Source: CAZFIO01 sp964519585
GTDB taxonomy: Bacteria > Bacillota > Clostridia > Tissierellales > Tissierellaceae
NCBI GenBank assembly: GCA_964519585.1
Contig: CAZFIO010000131.1
Coordinates: 1 to 5,371 of the forward strand
Length of the DNA stretch: 5,371 nucleotides
Reading direction: 5' to 3'
The notes beneath the pieces were generated by a model, which was not told the origin of the DNA, made no database searches, and saw only the letters and a program-made list of their open reading frames with translations. Shown here in pieces: positions 1 to 5,307 of this stretch; the stretch's first letter is position 1; the number at the start of each line of letters is the position of its first letter. The position numbers and the translations under genes were made by a program.

Positions 1-89
1 AATCTCAAATTGAATAATTCAGTTTTTAAATCCAATAATTTGCTATCTAATTCTTTTTCAGACATTTGGCGAACTTCCTTAGCTTTCAT
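1..89 (-). CDS. rpmC: 50S ribosomal protein L29, partial (5' part only)
   Basis: This is the beginning of L29, a small two-helix protein of the large subunit that sits near the peptide exit tunnel beside L23. The minus strand from the ATG at 89 encodes MKAKEVRQMSEKELDSKLLD and continues as KTELFNLR to the window edge. That matches the usual L29 start, with its charged helix and the conserved 'L..LK.ELFNLR' pattern. Only about 29 of the family's usual 65-70 residues are present, because the window ends and not because the gene is broken. The start overlaps the end of rplP by 11 nt in another frame. That suggests translational coupling, and this gene order is the standard one. The assignment rests on a short stretch, but context and motif agree. 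Confidence 0.93.
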   Translation of the reverse strand, partial: MKAKEVRQMSEKELDSKLLDLKTELFNLR

Positions 90-522
90 TAGCCTCACCA
101 CCCTTTTCTTGCCCTTCATCACGAGTGACGAATTTAGTTTTTATAGATAATTTATGTGCTGCAAGCCTCATAGCTTCTCTTGCATCTTCTTCTGATACTC
201 CACCCATTTCAAATAGGATTCTACCAGGTTTTACTACAGCTACCCAGTATTCAGGTGAACCCTTACCAGAACCCATACGAGTTTCTGCAGGTTTCTCTGT
301 TACTGGCTTATCTGGGAATATCTTAATCCAGATATTACCACCTCTTCTTACATACCTTGTCATGGCTCTTCTTGCAGCCTCTATTTGATTAGAGGTAATC
401 CAAGTGGGTTCAAGCGCTTGCAATCCGTATTCACCATAAGTAATGGTATTACCACGATGTGCTTGCCCTTTCATTCTACCTCTATGAACTCTACGATATT
501 TAACTCTTTTAGGCATTAACAC
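79..522 (-). CDS. rplP: 50S ribosomal protein L16
   Basis: L16 is a late-assembling large-subunit protein that organises helices near the A-site tRNA and the peptidyl-transferase centre. The 147-residue product is close to the family's usual 136-147. It opens with MLMPKRVKYRRVHRGRMKG, the typical basic N-terminal segment. It carries the conserved RMGSGKG loop at 82-88, followed by the W-V-A-V-V-K-P-G segment, and ends with a charged, poorly conserved tail. The arginine at 82 sits where E. coli L16 is hydroxylated; nothing here shows whether that occurs in this host. The start is a GTG at 520-522, preferred over the in-frame ATG two codons later because the AAGGAGG site is 8 nt before the GTG and 14 nt before the ATG. 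The stop is TAA. The gene follows rpsC by 24 bp and overlaps rpmC by 11 nt. Confidence 0.98.
   Translation of the reverse strand: MLMPKRVKYRRVHRGRMKGQAHRGNTITYGEYGLQALEPTWITSNQIEAARRAMTRYVRRGGNIWIKIFPDKPVTEKPAETRMGSGKGSPEYWVAVVKPGRILFEMGGVSEEDAREAMRLAAHKLSIKTKFVTRDEGQEKGGEANES
93..103 (-). promoter_or_regulatory. Degenerate ribosome binding site for rpmC inside rplP
   Basis: The minus strand reads GGGTGGTGAGG just before the rpmC ATG at 89, within the last codons of rplP. The GGTGG part is 8 nt from the ATG, while the GAGG part is only 3 nt away. This is weaker than the AAGGAGG sites of the other genes. It fits initiation helped by ribosomes finishing rplP, which is inference. Confidence 0.5.
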
Positions 523-530
523 AATATCTT

Positions 531-537
531 CCTCCTT
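531..537 (-). promoter_or_regulatory. Ribosome binding site selecting the GTG start of rplP
   Basis: The minus strand has AAGGAGG here, with 8 nt between GGAGG and the GTG at 522. The alternative ATG at 516 would be 14 nt away, which is too far, so the site decides the start. Confidence 0.85.
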
Positions 538-546
538 CCTACAGCC

Positions 547-1212
547 TTATTCTACTGTTTCTTCCTCTTGTTTTTCTACCTTTTTAGTAGGAAGAATTTC
601 TCCTTTATACAGCCAAACCTTCACACCAAGTTTACCATATGTTGTATCAGCTTCTGCAAAACCGTAGTCTATGTCTGCTCTTAGTGTTTGTAGGGGTATG
701 GTTCCTTCGCTATAACCTTCTGTTCTAGCCATGTCAGCTCCACCTAGTCTACCAGATACAGATGTTTTCATACCTTTTGCTCCTGATCTCATAGTTCTTT
801 GAATTGCTTGTTTCATAGATCTTCTAAAAGATACTCTTCTTTCTAATTGCGAAGCAATATTTTCAGCAACCAATTGAGCATCCAGCTCTGGTACCTTAAT
901 CTCTTCAACATTTACAACTACTGACTTTTTAGTCATCTTTTCTATATCTTTTCTTAGGGCTTCAACTCCAGAACCACCTCTACCTATAACCATACCAGGT
1001 TTAGCTGTGTGGACTGTAAGTTTAATCCTATTTGCTGCTCTTTCTATTTCAATTCCTGAAATTCCAGAAATAAATAACTTTTTCTTAACATATTCACGGA
1101 TTTTATAGTCTTCTACCAATAGTTCATCAAAGTTCTTGTCTGCATACCATTTTGATTCCCAATCCTTAATAATCCCGACTCTTAAACCATGTGGGTTTAC
1201 TTTTTGACCCAT
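547..1212 (-). CDS. rpsC: 30S ribosomal protein S3
   Basis: S3 lies at the mRNA entry channel of the small subunit and, with S4 and S5, contributes to mRNA unwinding. The 221-residue product has the usual length for Firmicutes. The N-terminus MGQKVNPHGLRVGIIKDWES is the family signature. A KH RNA-binding domain spans about residues 40-110, with its GRGG loop at 77-80 (context GMVIGRGGSG). The basic FRRSMKQA segment at 129-136 corresponds to the arginines and lysine linked to helicase activity in E. coli S3. The C-terminal domain contains the conserved RLGGADMARTE at 155-165, and the protein ends in an acidic tail. The ATG has an AAGGAGGG site 7 nt upstream that directly abuts the rplV stop codon, leaving a gap of only 15 bp. 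The stop is TAA. Nothing is missing. Confidence 0.99.
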   Translation of the reverse strand: MGQKVNPHGLRVGIIKDWESKWYADKNFDELLVEDYKIREYVKKKLFISGISGIEIERAANRIKLTVHTAKPGMVIGRGGSGVEALRKDIEKMTKKSVVVNVEEIKVPELDAQLVAENIASQLERRVSFRRSMKQAIQRTMRSGAKGMKTSVSGRLGGADMARTEGYSEGTIPLQTLRADIDYGFAEADTTYGKLGVKVWLYKGEILPTKKVEKQEEETVE

Positions 1213-1227
1213 TCCTATCCCTCCTTC

Positions 1228-1563
1228 TTAGTCACGTTCTTTAACTACTACACCTATATGGCTACTCCTTTTAAGTATTGGATGTGCCATTCCTTTAGCC
1301 TTTGGTCTCCACCTTTTCATATGTGGTCCGTCGTTGGCATAGGCCTGAAAAACATATAAGCTATCTCTATCAAGATTTAAATTATTCTCAGCATTTGCAA
1401 CTGCAGAATTCAATACCTTTTCAAGAATTCTTGCACCCTTTTTTGGTGTGAACTTCAAAATCGATAGAGCCTCATCTACTTGCTTCCCTCTAATTTCGTC
1501 ACATATGAAGTGCACCTTCAATGGTGAAATTCGAACATATTTAGCTATGGCTCTTGCTTCCAC
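1228..1563 (-). CDS. rplV: 50S ribosomal protein L22
   Basis: L22 binds 23S rRNA domains and sends a long beta-hairpin into the nascent-peptide exit tunnel, where mutations can affect macrolide sensitivity. The product is 111 residues, the normal length. Recognisable parts are the N-terminal RISPLKVHFICDEIRGK segment (11-27), the SAVANAENN core helix (53-61), and the tunnel hairpin region around 80-103. The hairpin includes HMKRWRPKAKGMAHPILKR, as in susceptible bacteria, with no insertion or deletion evident. The start is GTG at 1561-1563, supported by a strong AAGGAGGG site. No competing upstream start in the short gap has comparable spacing. The gene lies 21 bp after rpsS and 15 bp before rpsC, ends in TAA, and is clearly part of the operon. 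Confidence 0.98.
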   Translation of the reverse strand: MEARAIAKYVRISPLKVHFICDEIRGKQVDEALSILKFTPKKGARILEKVLNSAVANAENNLNLDRDSLYVFQAYANDGPHMKRWRPKAKGMAHPILKRSSHIGVVVKERD

Positions 1564-1570
1564 TGCGATT

Positions 1571-1578
1571 CCCTCCTT
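1571..1578 (-). promoter_or_regulatory. Ribosome binding site for the GTG start of rplV
   Basis: The minus strand carries AAGGAGGG with 8 nt between GGAGG and the GTG at 1563. No ATG lies nearby in frame, so the site supports a genuine GTG start. Confidence 0.85.
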
Positions 1579-1584
1579 ATCACT

Positions 1585-1869
1585 CTATCTTATACCAGAT
1601 GACCTCTCGCTCTTGTCAACATGGCTTCTAAATGTTCTAGTAGGAACAAATTCACCTAATTTATGACCTACCATATCTTCAGTAATATATATTGGTACAT
1701 GCTTTCTACCATCATGTATTGCAATTGTATGACCTACTAATTCTGGGAATATAGTAGAGCGACGAGACCAAGTCTTTATAACTCTTTTCTTATTATCTTT
1801 GTTTAACTCTTCGATCTTTTTTAGAAGATGATCATCTATAAAAGGTCCTTTTTTCAAAGATCTACCCAT
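1585..1869 (-). CDS. rpsS: 30S ribosomal protein S19
   Basis: S19 sits in the head of the small subunit, pairs with S13, and contacts the A-site finger bridge to the large subunit. The 94-residue product matches the usual 92-95. It begins with MGRSLKKGPFIDDHLLKKI, and the middle contains the conserved KTWSRRSTIFPELVGHTIA (33-51). The signature DMVGHKLGEFVPTRTFRSH lies at 65-83, and the basic tail ends SSGIR. The ATG at 1867-1869 has GGAGG 7 nt upstream. The stop is TAG, one of two in the operon (rplB is the other). It lies 24 bp after rplB and 21 bp before rplV. There are no anomalies. Confidence 0.99.
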   Translation of the reverse strand: MGRSLKKGPFIDDHLLKKIEELNKDNKKRVIKTWSRRSTIFPELVGHTIAIHDGRKHVPIYITEDMVGHKLGEFVPTRTFRSHVDKSERSSGIR

Positions 1870-1893
1870 GATTATTCCTCCTTCCAGAATAAA

Positions 1894-2727
1894 CTACTTA
1901 CTCTTTCTTCTTCTTACGATATATTCATTAGATTTTTTATTTTTCTTTCTAGTTTTTAACCCCAGAGCAGGTTTACCCCATGGAGTCATTGGAGATGGCA
2001 TCCCTATAGGTGCTCTACCTTCTCCACCACCGTGTGGATGGTCTACTGGGTTCATGGCACTACCTCTAACGGCAGGTCTTTTACCCATATGTCTACTCCT
2101 ACCAGCCTTACCTATGGTAATCAACTCATGGTCAACATTTCCTACTTGACCTATAGTAGCACGACACTCAACACTTACAAGCCTAAATTCACCAGATGGT
2201 AGCCTTAGTTGGGCATATTTGCCTTCCTTTGCCATAAGTTGTGCTTCAGCACCTGCTGACCTTACCATTTGTGCACCCTTGCCAGGTTTTAATTCTACAT
2301 TGTGAACTGTAGTACCTACAGGTATGTCTTTTAATTTTAAGGCATTACCGATTTTTATATCAGCACCTTCACCAGATTCTATTAGATCCCCAACTTTAAT
2401 TCTGTTTGGTGCCAAGATATATCTTTTTTCACCATCTACATAGTGGATCAATGCAATATTAGCTGTTCTATTTGGGTCATATTCTATAGCTGCAACACGA
2501 CCTGGTATGCCGTCCTTATTTCTTTTAAAGTCTATAATTCTATATTTTCTTTTAGCTCCACCACCTCTGTGACGGATAGTTATTTTACCTTGAGAGTTTC
2601 TCCCAGCTGATTTGGTCAAACTTGTCAATAGTGACTTTTCAGGTTCTTTCTTTGTTATTTCTTCAAAAGTAGAAACCGTCATTTGTCTTAACGCAGGAGA
2701 AGTAGGTTTAAATTTCCTAATACTCAT
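1894..2727 (-). CDS. rplB: 50S ribosomal protein L2
   Basis: L2 is one of the largest and most conserved large-subunit proteins. It is needed for subunit association and for shaping the peptidyl-transferase centre. The product is 277 residues, as in most bacteria. The N-terminal part carries GRNSQGKITIRHRGGGAKRK (42-61). The OB-fold and SH3-like domains follow through about 195. The C-terminal extension contains the signature MNPVDHPHGGGEGRAPIG (225-242). His230 in this motif matches the histidine (229 in E. coli) long discussed as important for the active-site region. The tail is strongly basic. The ATG at 2727 has AAGGAGGG with 7 nt spacing. The stop is TAG. The gene is 26 bp after rplW and 24 bp before rpsS. 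Confidence 0.99.
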   Translation of the reverse strand: MSIRKFKPTSPALRQMTVSTFEEITKKEPEKSLLTSLTKSAGRNSQGKITIRHRGGGAKRKYRIIDFKRNKDGIPGRVAAIEYDPNRTANIALIHYVDGEKRYILAPNRIKVGDLIESGEGADIKIGNALKLKDIPVGTTVHNVELKPGKGAQMVRSAGAEAQLMAKEGKYAQLRLPSGEFRLVSVECRATIGQVGNVDHELITIGKAGRSRHMGKRPAVRGSAMNPVDHPHGGGEGRAPIGMPSPMTPWGKPALGLKTRKKNKKSNEYIVRRRKSK

Positions 2728-2753
2728 TGTTTTCCCTCCTTCTTATAAAGCTA

Positions 2754-3047
2754 TTATTCCATTCCCTCGAAGAATTCTATTGATTTGGAGTCTTCTGTTA
2801 GCTTAACAATTGCTTTTTTCCAACTAGGTCTTCTTCCGGAAGTATAGCCTTGTCTTTTCATCTTACCTAGCATATTCATGGTGTTTACTTTTTCAACTTT
2901 TACATCAAATACACTTTCAATAGCCTTTTTTATTTCAGACTTGTTGGCTCTTTTATCCACTTTAAAAGTATATTTCCTACTTTCCATGTCTTCCATACTT
3001 TTTTCAGTTATTATTGGTTTAATAATAATATCGTGTGGAATACGCAT
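2754..3047 (-). CDS. rplW: 50S ribosomal protein L23
   Basis: L23 lies at the mouth of the peptide exit tunnel, where signal recognition particle and trigger factor dock. The product is 97 residues, typical for bacteria. It begins MRIPHDIIIKPIITEKSM, with the conserved 'I.KPIITEKS' opening. It continues with the family core YTFKVDKRANKSEIKKAIE (26-44) and VFDVKVEKVNTMNMLGK (46-62). The extended loop QGYTSGRRPSWKKAIV (66-81) is also present. Its ATG shares one base with the rplD stop (TAATG), so translation of the two is very likely coupled. The ribosome binding site is inside the last codons of rplD. The stop is TAA. Confidence 0.98.
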   Translation of the reverse strand: MRIPHDIIIKPIITEKSMEDMESRKYTFKVDKRANKSEIKKAIESVFDVKVEKVNTMNMLGKMKRQGYTSGRRPSWKKAIVKLTEDSKSIEFFEGME

Positions 3048-3670
3048 TATGCATACACCTCCTCCACTTTTCTAACTGCATCCTTAGTAATAATAAGTGA
3101 ATTATATTTTAAAATATCATATACATTTAAGTTGTTAACTACTGTAGTTTGCACATTTGGTATATTACTAGCTGATCTAATAATGTTTAAATTGCTATCT
3201 ACAGTTACAATTAAAGCTTTTTTGTCAGCATTTAGGTTTTCCAAAGTTTTAATCATATCCTTAGTTTTTGGTGCATCAAATTTCAATTCATCCACAACTA
3301 TGATTTCTTGATTTTCAACCTTTGAAGTTAAAGCTGATTTCATAGCAAGCCTTTTTACTTTTTTAGGTACACTGTAGCTATAATCCCTTGGCTTTGGTGC
3401 GAAGGTAACCCCTCCACCTACCCAAATTGGGGATCTTCTACTACCGTGACGAGCCCTACCAGTACCTTTTTGTCTCCATGGCTTTGCTCCACCACCTCTG
3501 ACTTCTGCTCTTGTTTTTGTAGACTGTGTTCCTTGTCTTTTATTTGCAAGTTGATTCTTAACAACTTCATATACAACATGTTGGTTTACTTCAATACCAA
3601 ACACTTCGTCATTAAGTTCAATCTCTTCTACCTGCTCTCCTAACATATTGTAAACATTTACTTTAGGCAT
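3047..3670 (-). CDS. rplD: 50S ribosomal protein L4
   Basis: L4 is an early-assembly large-subunit protein whose extended loop lines the constriction of the exit tunnel opposite L22. In E. coli it also represses its own operon through the S10 leader; that activity is not established for Firmicutes. The product is 207 residues, the usual length. The loop region is intact at about 45-100, including TKTRAEVRGGGAKPWRQKG (51-69), TGRARHGSRRSP (70-81) and GGVTFAPKPRDYS (86-98). These residues contact 23S rRNA, and no tunnel-loop change typical of macrolide resistance is evident. The ATG at 3670 has GGAGG 7 nt upstream. The gene follows rplC by 27 bp, and its TAA stop overlaps the rplW ATG by 1 nt. 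Confidence 0.98.
   Translation of the reverse strand: MPKVNVYNMLGEQVEEIELNDEVFGIEVNQHVVYEVVKNQLANKRQGTQSTKTRAEVRGGGAKPWRQKGTGRARHGSRRSPIWVGGGVTFAPKPRDYSYSVPKKVKRLAMKSALTSKVENQEIIVVDELKFDAPKTKDMIKTLENLNADKKALIVTVDSNLNIIRSASNIPNVQTTVVNNLNVYDILKYNSLIITKDAVRKVEEVYA
3056..3065 (-). promoter_or_regulatory. Ribosome binding site for rplW embedded in rplD
   Basis: The minus strand reads GGAGGAGGTG within the codons for the Val-Glu-Glu-Val near the L4 C-terminus. The nearest GGAGG is 10 nt before the rplW ATG. The C-terminal L4 codons and the L23 initiation signal are therefore constrained together. Confidence 0.8.
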
Positions 3671-3697
3671 TTCTTATCCTCCTTCCAGCCTGAATTC

Positions 3698-4327
3698 TTA
3701 CTTCATAATAGTCGTTTGTTTTATAGATACTAAGCCTTTTTTGGGGCCTGGTATAGCACCTTTAATTAAAAGTAGGTTTCTTTCTGCATCTACTCTTACT
3801 ATTTCAAGATTTTGAACAGTTACTCTTTCGTTCCCCATTCTTCCACCCATTCTGTGACCCTTGAAAACTTTTCCTGGGCTAGCACTGGCTGACATACCAC
3901 CTGGTGACCTATGGAAGTGTGAACCATGAGTTTCTCTACCTCTAGCAAAACCGTGTCTTTTGATTACACCTTCAGTACCTTTTCCTTTAGAGACTCCTGT
4001 TACATCAACCTTATCTCCAACTTCAAAGATGTCTACCTTGATTTCTTGATTTATTTGAAATTCATCAGAGTTTTCCACCGGGAATTCCCTTAAAATTTTC
4101 TTATAGCCTACATTACCTTTATCAAAATGACCCTTAGTAGGTTTGTTCACTTTTCTTTCCTTGCTTTCTTCAAAGCCTATTTGGATTGCATTGTAACCGT
4201 CTTTTTCTACAGTCTTCTTTTGAACAACTACCATTGGTCCAGCTTCTACAACTGTAACTGGGGTTACTGCTCCATTTTCCCCAAAGATTTGGGTCATTCC
4301 AATTTTTCTTCCTAAAATGTTCTTCAC
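3698..4327 (-). CDS. rplC: 50S ribosomal protein L3
   Basis: L3 starts assembly of the 3' part of 23S rRNA and reaches toward the peptidyl-transferase centre. The product is 209 residues, as in Bacillus. The N-terminus MKNILGRKIGMTQIFGENG is diagnostic. DVTGVSKGKGTEGVIKRHG lies at 108-126, and the central-extension loop GGMSASASPGKVFKGHRMGG lies at 143-162. The C-terminal core is TVQNLEIVRVDAERNLLLIKG (170-190). Where E. coli L3 has the glutamine that PrmB methylates (Gln150), this protein appears to have Ala147, so that modification is not expected here; Bacillus also lacks it. The start is GTG at 4325-4327, with AGGAGGTG giving 7 nt spacing. The overlapping ATG one base upstream runs straight into TGA. 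The stop is TAA. Confidence 0.98.
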   Translation of the reverse strand: MKNILGRKIGMTQIFGENGAVTPVTVVEAGPMVVVQKKTVEKDGYNAIQIGFEESKERKVNKPTKGHFDKGNVGYKKILREFPVENSDEFQINQEIKVDIFEVGDKVDVTGVSKGKGTEGVIKRHGFARGRETHGSHFHRSPGGMSASASPGKVFKGHRMGGRMGNERVTVQNLEIVRVDAERNLLLIKGAIPGPKKGLVSIKQTTIMK

Positions 4328-4332
4328 ATCTG

Positions 4333-4340
4333 CACCTCCT
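4333..4340 (-). promoter_or_regulatory. Ribosome binding site for the GTG start of rplC
   Basis: The minus strand carries AGGAGGTG, fully complementary to the usual 16S rRNA 3' end, with 7 nt between GGAGG and the GTG. The ATG that overlaps this GTG is immediately followed by a stop, so the GTG is the true start. Confidence 0.85.
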
Positions 4341-4354
4341 ATTATTTTACAGCG

Positions 4355-4371
4355 GATTACCTAGGGTAATC
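4355..4371 (-). other. Hairpin in the rpsJ-rplC gap
   Basis: The longest gap within the operon (55 bp) contains GATTACC-CTA-GGTAATC on the minus strand, a perfect 7-bp stem with a 3-nt loop. It begins 11 nt after the rpsJ stop and ends about 14 nt before the rplC ribosome binding site. No run of T follows it, so it does not look like an intrinsic terminator. It could affect mRNA stability, RNA processing or initiation at rplC, but no role is shown. Confidence 0.55.
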
Positions 4372-4382
4372 TTATAAAAGTC

Positions 4383-4700
4383 TTATAACTTTATTTCGAT
4401 ATCAACGCCTGCTGGTAAATTCAATTTCATAAGTGAATCTACAGTCTTTTGGTTTGGATTAAGGATGTCGATAAGTCTCTTGTGAGTCCTTTGCTCAAAT
4501 TGCTCCCTAGAGTCCTTGTACTTATGAACAGCTCTTAAAATCGTAATGATTTCCTTTTCTGTTGGAAGTGGTACTGGTCCTGAAACCTCTGCACCTGTTC
4601 TCTTGGCAGTAGTAACTATCCTTTCTGCTGAAGAATCCAATAATTCATGGTCATAAGCCTTTAACCTAATCCTGATTTTTTGTTTACCTTTGTTTGACAT
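4383..4700 (-). CDS. rpsJ: 30S ribosomal protein S10 / NusE
   Basis: S10 is a small-subunit head protein. As NusE, together with NusB, it also takes part in transcription antitermination of rRNA operons. The product is 105 residues, two or three longer than most because of a short polar N-terminal addition (MSNKGKQKIRIRLKAYDHEL). The core contains RTGAEVSGPVPLPTEKEI (34-51) and RAVHKYKDSREQFEQRTHKR (56-75), the family signature and long loop. It ends NLPAGVDIEIKL, as in nearly all bacteria. The ATG at 4700 has AAGGAGGG with 7 nt from GGAGG. The stop is TAA. It is the first gene of the operon, downstream of a leader of about 240 nt, and no coding gene is recognised between it and the right edge. 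Confidence 0.99.
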   Translation of the reverse strand: MSNKGKQKIRIRLKAYDHELLDSSAERIVTTAKRTGAEVSGPVPLPTEKEIITILRAVHKYKDSREQFEQRTHKRLIDILNPNQKTVDSLMKLNLPAGVDIEIKL

Positions 4701-4948
4701 TTAATTCCCTCCTTCTATCGCATGCTGGTTTTACATGCAACTAGAATTGCCAATACACTCTTCCGGGTGTTCTCTATTTTTTTAAAAATAAATTTGCAAT
4801 TCAAGTCGCCCGATTTTAAACCGGACATTCTCAACAAAAATTTCTCCGACACACAATTTTTAAACATGAACCCTTAGAAAGTCTTTATATTTACCAGATT
4901 GGGTGCCAGACCACCTTTTGTATCATCGCAATGTCTTAAATAAACACT
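4701..4948 (-). promoter_or_regulatory. rpsJ 5' leader with small hairpins
   Basis: This is the predicted untranslated region between the candidate promoter and the rpsJ start. On the minus strand, in order, it holds: GGTG-(6 nt)-CACC at 4902-4915; GTCCG-(9 nt)-CGGGC at 4808-4826, with one G-U pair; ACAC...GTGT at 4755-4770, capped by a GGAA tetraloop; GCAA-TTCTAG-TTGC at 4737-4750; and a 7-bp stem with a 9-nt loop at 4718-4740 that ends 3 nt before the AAGGAGGG ribosome binding site. The last two share bases and cannot form together. S10 operons are commonly controlled by their leaders (L4 binding in E. coli). A similar role here is only inferred, and I cannot assign this leader to a named RNA family. 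No terminator-like hairpin plus T-run is seen in it. Confidence 0.5.
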
Positions 4949-4982
4949 AGTATATTTTACATCATAATACAGTAAATTACAA
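4949..4982 (-). promoter_or_regulatory. Candidate promoter of the S10 operon
   Basis: The minus strand offers TTGTAA (4982-4977), a 17-nt spacer and TAAAAT (4959-4954). An overlapping alternative is TTTACT (4976-4971), a 16-nt spacer and TATACT (4954-4949). Both resemble the housekeeping TTGACA/TATAAT consensus, and transcription would begin near 4940-4948. This is the best match in the AT-rich stretch upstream of rpsJ, but AT-rich DNA produces such matches by chance. A weaker option, TTGCAA-17-TAGAGA, lies nearer the gene at about 4770-4800. Confidence 0.45.
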
Positions 4983-5138
4983 GGGTTATTTACGAAAAAC
5001 AAAGAAAAAGTTGAAAAGCAAAAAGCTTAGTCTAAAAGCTAAAAGTTTAAGGCTTAAGACTAAAAGATGAAAGCTTAAGGAGAAGGATATCTTGCAGTCA
5101 TGCTTTTGGGATTTTCATCCTTGCCCTTCCAGCTTACG

Positions 5139-5155
5139 CTTTCCCACTTATGCTT
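5139..5155. repeat. Imperfect direct repeat, copy 1
   Basis: The plus strand reads CTTTCCCACTTATGCTT. It matches the stretch at 5308-5325 apart from one inserted T and one C/T change. The two copies flank the GC-rich hairpin core. Confidence 0.6.
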
Positions 5156-5180
5156 TACACTTTCTGTTTTCTGGACTTTT

Positions 5181-5198
5181 GTGGACAGAGGCGTCCAC
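5181..5198. repeat. GC-rich hairpin 1
   Basis: The plus strand reads GTGGAC-AGAGGC-GTCCAC, a perfect 6-bp stem with a 6-nt loop. With the neighbouring hairpin at 5219-5240 it forms a pair typical of REP-like palindromic repeats. No T-run follows on either strand, so a terminator role is unlikely. Confidence 0.6.
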
Positions 5199-5211
5199 CG
5201 CTACGCTTTTG

Positions 5212-5274
5212 GGTCAGTGGGCTGGCGTGGAAACCAGCCCCTACATCTTTTCCTGTCCAACTGTCTTACTGACC
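5212..5274. repeat. GC-rich hairpin 2 enclosed by an outer inverted repeat
   Basis: The inner hairpin at 5219-5240 has the 7-bp stem GGGCTGG/CCAGCCC around an 8-nt loop. It is bracketed by GGTCAGT (5212-5218) and ACTGACC (5268-5274), another perfect 7-bp inverted pair. Read on the minus strand, the inner element begins GTAGGGGCTGG. That resembles the GTAGGGGC-type palindromic repeats found dispersed in several bacterial lineages; this resemblance is from memory and was not searched. Confidence 0.6.
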
Positions 5275-5285
5275 AACTGTCTTAC
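5254..5285. repeat. Two-unit 16-bp tandem repeat
   Basis: The plus-strand units are TGTCCAACTGTCTTAC (5254-5269) and TGACCAACTGTCTTAC (5270-5285), identical at 15 of 16 positions. The outer inverted repeat around hairpin 2 uses the junction between the units. Confidence 0.85.
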
Positions 5286-5307
5286 TTTCTTTGCTTTACG
5301 CTTTAAG

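Noticed and set aside
125..388. Plus-strand open frame of 87 codons opposite rplP
   Set aside because: It lies wholly antisense to the conserved L16 gene, and its product has no recognisable family features; a shadow frame.
1868..2149. Plus-strand open frame of 93 codons opposite rplB
   Set aside because: It is antisense to highly conserved L2 codons and is a by-product of their composition.
3033..3311. Plus-strand open frame of 92 codons opposite rplD and the rplD/rplW junction
   Set aside because: It is antisense to intact L4 and L23, with a low-complexity hydrophobic product and no independent support.
3854..3901. L3 lacking the Gln methylated by PrmB in E. coli as a notable loss
   Set aside because: The central loop normally varies in Firmicutes, and Bacillus L3 also lacks this Gln, so it is a lineage feature and not an anomaly.
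4902..4919. Plus-strand terminator (GGTG-loop-CACC then TTTT)
   Set aside because: The stem is only 4 bp and the T-run is only four bases. No plus-strand gene leads into it.
4900..4921. T-box-like GGTGG...CACC motif in the leader
   Set aside because: The word order does not match the T-box consensus (GGGTGGNACCGCG). There is no specifier stem or terminator, and the downstream genes are ribosomal.
5181..5240. GC-rich hairpins as terminators or a CRISPR repeat
   Set aside because: No T-run follows either stem, and there is no regular repeat-spacer array, only two different hairpins.
5100..5306. Plus-strand open frame of 68 codons in the repeat region
   Set aside because: It runs through the palindromes and tandem repeat, has no ribosome binding site, and its Leu/Ser/Cys-rich product mirrors the pyrimidine-rich repeats.
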